In this document: piece after piece, positions 8,531-9,820 of the stretch
How positions within the stretch are numbered: position 1 is the first letter of the stretch
Layout: every line of letters begins with the position of its first letter
Assembly (NCBI GenBank): GCA_021785115.1
Contig: JAJYGO010000124.1
Location: 1-9,820, forward strand
Origin: Chloroflexota bacterium
GTDB taxonomy: Bacteria > Chloroflexota > Limnocylindria > Limnocylindrales > CSP1-4
Direction of reading: 5' to 3'
DNA: 9,820 nt
Position numbers and translations under genes: made by a program
The notes under the pieces: generated by a model
Seen by the model: only the letters and a program-made list of their open reading frames with translations
What the model was told of the DNA's origin: nothing
The model's database searches: none

Positions 8531-8647
8531 CGCACTGCAGGGCAGAGCGGCGGCGGGGACGCGGCACGCTCGTCGGGCGATGGTACCGCGGGGTGCCGTC
8601 GGCGGCCGTCCGGGGCATCTCCGGGCTCGTCGCTGTGCTCCGCGCAA

Positions 8648-8673
8648 GTAGTTCCGCGATTCGCGAACGATCG
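8648..8673. promoter_or_regulatory. Operator-like dyad, copy 1
   Basis: The sequence is GTAGTTCC, nine variable bases, then GAACGATCG. The core is an inverted repeat GTTC-N10-GAAC, extended here towards GTTCCGCGA/TCGCGAAC. The second copy with identical outer bases and the same spacing lies 103 bases to the right. The site is 130 bases or more upstream of the resB start, as expected for a regulator site or part of its promoter. Confidence 0.5.
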
Positions 8674-8750
8674 GGAATCCGTGGTCCGGTTGCGGCGCTT
8701 CGCCGGCGGCCGGCGCTCCGGCGGCATCATCGCCGAAGGCCAGAATCCGG

Positions 8751-8776
8751 GTAGTTCCAACCTGGCGGAACGATCG
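8751..8776. promoter_or_regulatory. Operator-like dyad, copy 2
   Basis: It matches copy 1 at all 17 outer positions (GTAGTTCC and GAACGATCG) and in spacing, while the nine middle bases differ. The dyad core is GTTCC-N8-GGAAC. Conservation of the arms with divergence of the centre is the pattern of a protein-binding site rather than of a simple duplication. The regulator is unknown. Confidence 0.5.
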
Positions 8777-8820
8777 CGGCGGAGAAGCGGCGCGCCGGGA
8801 GGCCCGGACGCCAGGCCGGC

Positions 8821-8863
8821 GGGCAGGGACGGCCGGGCCGGGGCGGCCGGGGCGGGCGCTGGG
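8821..8863 (+). other. G-tract array (possible G-quadruplex)
   Basis: Seven runs of three or four G (starting at 8821, 8826, 8835, 8840, 8849, 8854 and 8861) are separated by one to six bases, which meets the usual G-quadruplex pattern. It lies just downstream of the regulator stop, on the strand that is template for the leftward genes. In a genome this GC-rich it may be incidental. Confidence 0.4.
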
Positions 8864-8889
8864 CAGCCGTCGGGGCGCGGAGCCCCCCC

Positions 8890-9372
8890 CTACCGGGTCC
8901 CCCACTGGTAGCTCTGCTTGAGCAGGCGCAGGTACACGAAGGTCTCGGTCTCGCGGACGCCCGGGATCTTGCGCAGCTTGGTCGAGAGGAACACGAGCAG
9001 CGCGTCGTTGTCCTCGGCCACGCACTCGACGAGGATGTCGTAGGTGCCGGCCGTGACCACCACGTAGTCGGTCTCGGGGAAGGCCGCGATCTCCTCCGCC
9101 ACCTCGATCAGACGGTCGGCCTGGACCTTCACGCCGATCATCGCCATCTGCTGGAAGCCCAGCTTGAGCGGATCGGTGACCCCCACAACCTGGAGGATGC
9201 CCTCGCTGATCATCCGGCCGGTGCGCGCGCGGACGGCGGCCTCGGACACGCCGAGGTCGGTGGCGATCTGCGTGAACGGCCGGCGGCCGTCCTCCTGGAG
9301 CTGCTCGATGATGCGCTTGTCGAGATCGGAGACCTCGCGCGTGCGGGCGGTGCGGCCGCGCACCTCGTTCAT
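8890..9372 (-). CDS. Lrp/AsnC-family transcriptional regulator
   Basis: This 160-residue DNA-binding protein belongs to the feast/famine regulators, which usually sense amino acids and control amino-acid metabolism and transport. The N-terminal winged helix-turn-helix starts at VSDLDKRIIEQLQEDGRR (14-31), with the recognition region TQIATDLGVSEAAVRART (34-51). The C-terminal RAM ligand/oligomerisation domain spans about 75-150, with TAGTYDILVECVAED (107-121) typical of the family. The end YLRLLKQSYQWGTR is typical too. An AAGGAG (9378-9383) lies five bases before the ATG at 9372, supporting this start. A perfect 6-bp inverted repeat at 9403-9420, about 30 bases upstream, could be its own operator. 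The ligand and targets are not readable; resB downstream and the nearby glnA/permease genes are candidates. Confidence 0.94.
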   Translation of the reverse strand: MNEVRGRTARTREVSDLDKRIIEQLQEDGRRPFTQIATDLGVSEAAVRARTGRMISEGILQVVGVTDPLKLGFQQMAMIGVKVQADRLIEVAEEIAAFPETDYVVVTAGTYDILVECVAEDNDALLVFLSTKLRKIPGVRETETFVYLRLLKQSYQWGTR

Positions 9373-9582
9373 GCAGGCTCCTTGGCCCGGATTCCAGCGG
9401 GGCGATGCTCCGGCGCATCGACAGGCCCCATCGGCTCGGTGGCGGCGGATGCTAACACGTGGTCCCGGAATGTCCCGTGAGTTCCGCAGGACGGGTCGGC
9501 GGCACCGCGCGGCGGCGCGAAGGGCGGCGAGCGAGGCGGTCGGGCGACGGCGGCTGTCGTGGCCGTGCCGGCCGCCCAGACC
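9373..9582. promoter_or_regulatory. Upstream region of the Lrp/AsnC gene
   Basis: This 210-base gap separates the oxidoreductase stop from the regulator start. It holds the regulator's ribosome-binding site, the CGATGC dyad, an ACACGTGG patch around 9456 with a TAGCAT (minus strand) that could serve as a -10, and a half-site AGTTCCGC (9480-9487) that also occurs in the first dyad upstream of resB. No clear terminator for the oxidoreductase gene is seen. Confidence 0.35.
9403..9420. promoter_or_regulatory. Inverted repeat upstream of the Lrp/AsnC gene
   Basis: CGATGC-N6-GCATCG is a perfect 6-bp dyad with a six-base centre, starting 31 bases upstream of the regulator's ATG. Lrp/AsnC proteins commonly repress their own genes by binding such sites near the promoter. 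The assignment rests on position and symmetry only. Confidence 0.35.
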
Positions 9583-9820
9583 TCAGCCGCGGTCGAGCAG
9601 CTCCAGCACCGGCGCGAGGCCGGCGACCGAGGCCTCGGTGATGGGGTCCACGACCAGCTGGACGTGGCCGATCCCCTCGGCGGCGTAGGCCCGCAGCCCG
9701 GCGGCGATCTCCTCCGGCGACCCTTCCAGCGGCGCGACGGCCATGCGCGGGTTCGTGTCGCCCATGACCCGGCCCTTGCCGCCGGGCATCCGGACCTGAA
9801 CGGCCACCGTCCGCTCCACC
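9583..9820 (-). CDS. Luciferase-like (LLM class) oxidoreductase, C-terminal part
   Basis: Only the last 78 residues are in the window; the gene continues past the right edge. The tail GSPEEIAAGLRAYAAEG, then HVQLVVDPITEASVAGLAPVLELL, is typical of the C-terminus of bacterial luciferase-like TIM-barrel flavin enzymes (FMN- or F420-dependent). In these a GTPEEV-type helix is followed by a strand ending in LxxDP and a last helix. Cofactor and substrate residues are outside the window, so the reaction is unknown. The leading GTG at the edge is internal. It reads in the same direction as the Lrp/AsnC gene, 210 bases upstream of it. Confidence 0.75.
   Translation of the reverse strand, partial: VERTVAVQVRMPGGKGRVMGDTNPRMAVAPLEGSPEEIAAGLRAYAAEGIGHVQLVVDPITEASVAGLAPVLELLDRG

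Larger units (their letters stand above)
8519..8889. other. Gene-free stretch between lrp/asnC-type gene and resB
   Basis: These 371 bases contain no convincing gene. Open frames through it are extensions or shadows with low-complexity translations. It holds the resB Shine-Dalgarno sequence, two copies of a GTAGTTCC-N9-GAACGATCG dyad (8648-8673 and 8751-8776), and a run of G-tracts on the plus strand (8821-8863) just past the regulator's stop. No typical hairpin plus T-run terminator is visible after the regulator, so read-through into resB is possible. Confidence 0.6.

Noticed and set aside
8651..8668. GTTC...GAAC dyad as a LexA/SOS box
   Set aside because: The half-sites are in the opposite order and spacing from the known GAAC-N4-GTTC SOS box.
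7649..8911. 420-codon open frame on the plus strand opposite resB
   Set aside because: It is rich in Arg, Gly, Val and Asp with no domain, and mirrors the ResB gene on the other strand.
8519..9418. Extension of the resB frame back through the Lrp/AsnC gene as one 781-residue protein
   Set aside because: The upstream part overlaps the well-supported regulator in another frame and is low complexity. The frame is merely stop-free because of high GC.

Overview
The window is GC-rich throughout (roughly 70 %, judged by eye) and looks like one chromosomal stretch of a high-GC bacterium. A GSI-type glutamine synthetase without the adenylylation tyrosine, a PP2C/Ser-Thr kinase pair, a ResB cytochrome c assembly protein and a luciferase-like oxidoreductase fit Chloroflexota or Actinomycetota. 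I cannot choose between them from sequence alone.

Layout. (1) 1-1126, + strand: the C-terminal part of a large serine recombinase. It runs into the 3' end of an opposite-strand tRNA-Pro(CGG) gene (1105-1181). The last recombinase codons and its stop are antisense tRNA sequence, so this looks like one end of an integrated element whose body lies to the left of the window. (2) 1182-1840: no convincing gene; it holds a possible tRNA promoter and a short 22-bp direct repeat. (3) 1841-3196, - strand: glnA. (4) 3197-3453: divergent control region with repeated and inverted GC-rich motifs. (5) 3454-7051, + strand: a tightly packed set made of an APC-family amino-acid permease, a PP2C protein phosphatase and a membrane-anchored Ser/Thr kinase. 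The phosphatase and kinase genes overlap. (6) 7073-8518, - strand: resB, which apparently starts at a non-canonical ATC codon behind a good Shine-Dalgarno sequence. (7) 8519-8889: gene-free, with two exactly spaced copies of a dyad motif about 100 bp apart and a G-tract array. (8) 8890-9372, - strand: an Lrp/AsnC regulator. (9) 9583-9820, - strand: the C-terminus of a luciferase-like (LLM) oxidoreductase that continues past the window.

How they may work together (inference). Glutamine synthetase lies back to back with an amino-acid permease that leads an apparent operon encoding a matched kinase and phosphatase. An Lrp/AsnC family regulator is also nearby. This is a plausible nitrogen/amino-acid module with Ser/Thr phosphorylation as a control layer, but nothing in the sequence proves a functional link. 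I found no CRISPR array, insertion sequence or clearly new multi-gene system. The most unusual items are the recombinase/tRNA junction, the paired dyad motif and the ATC start of resB.
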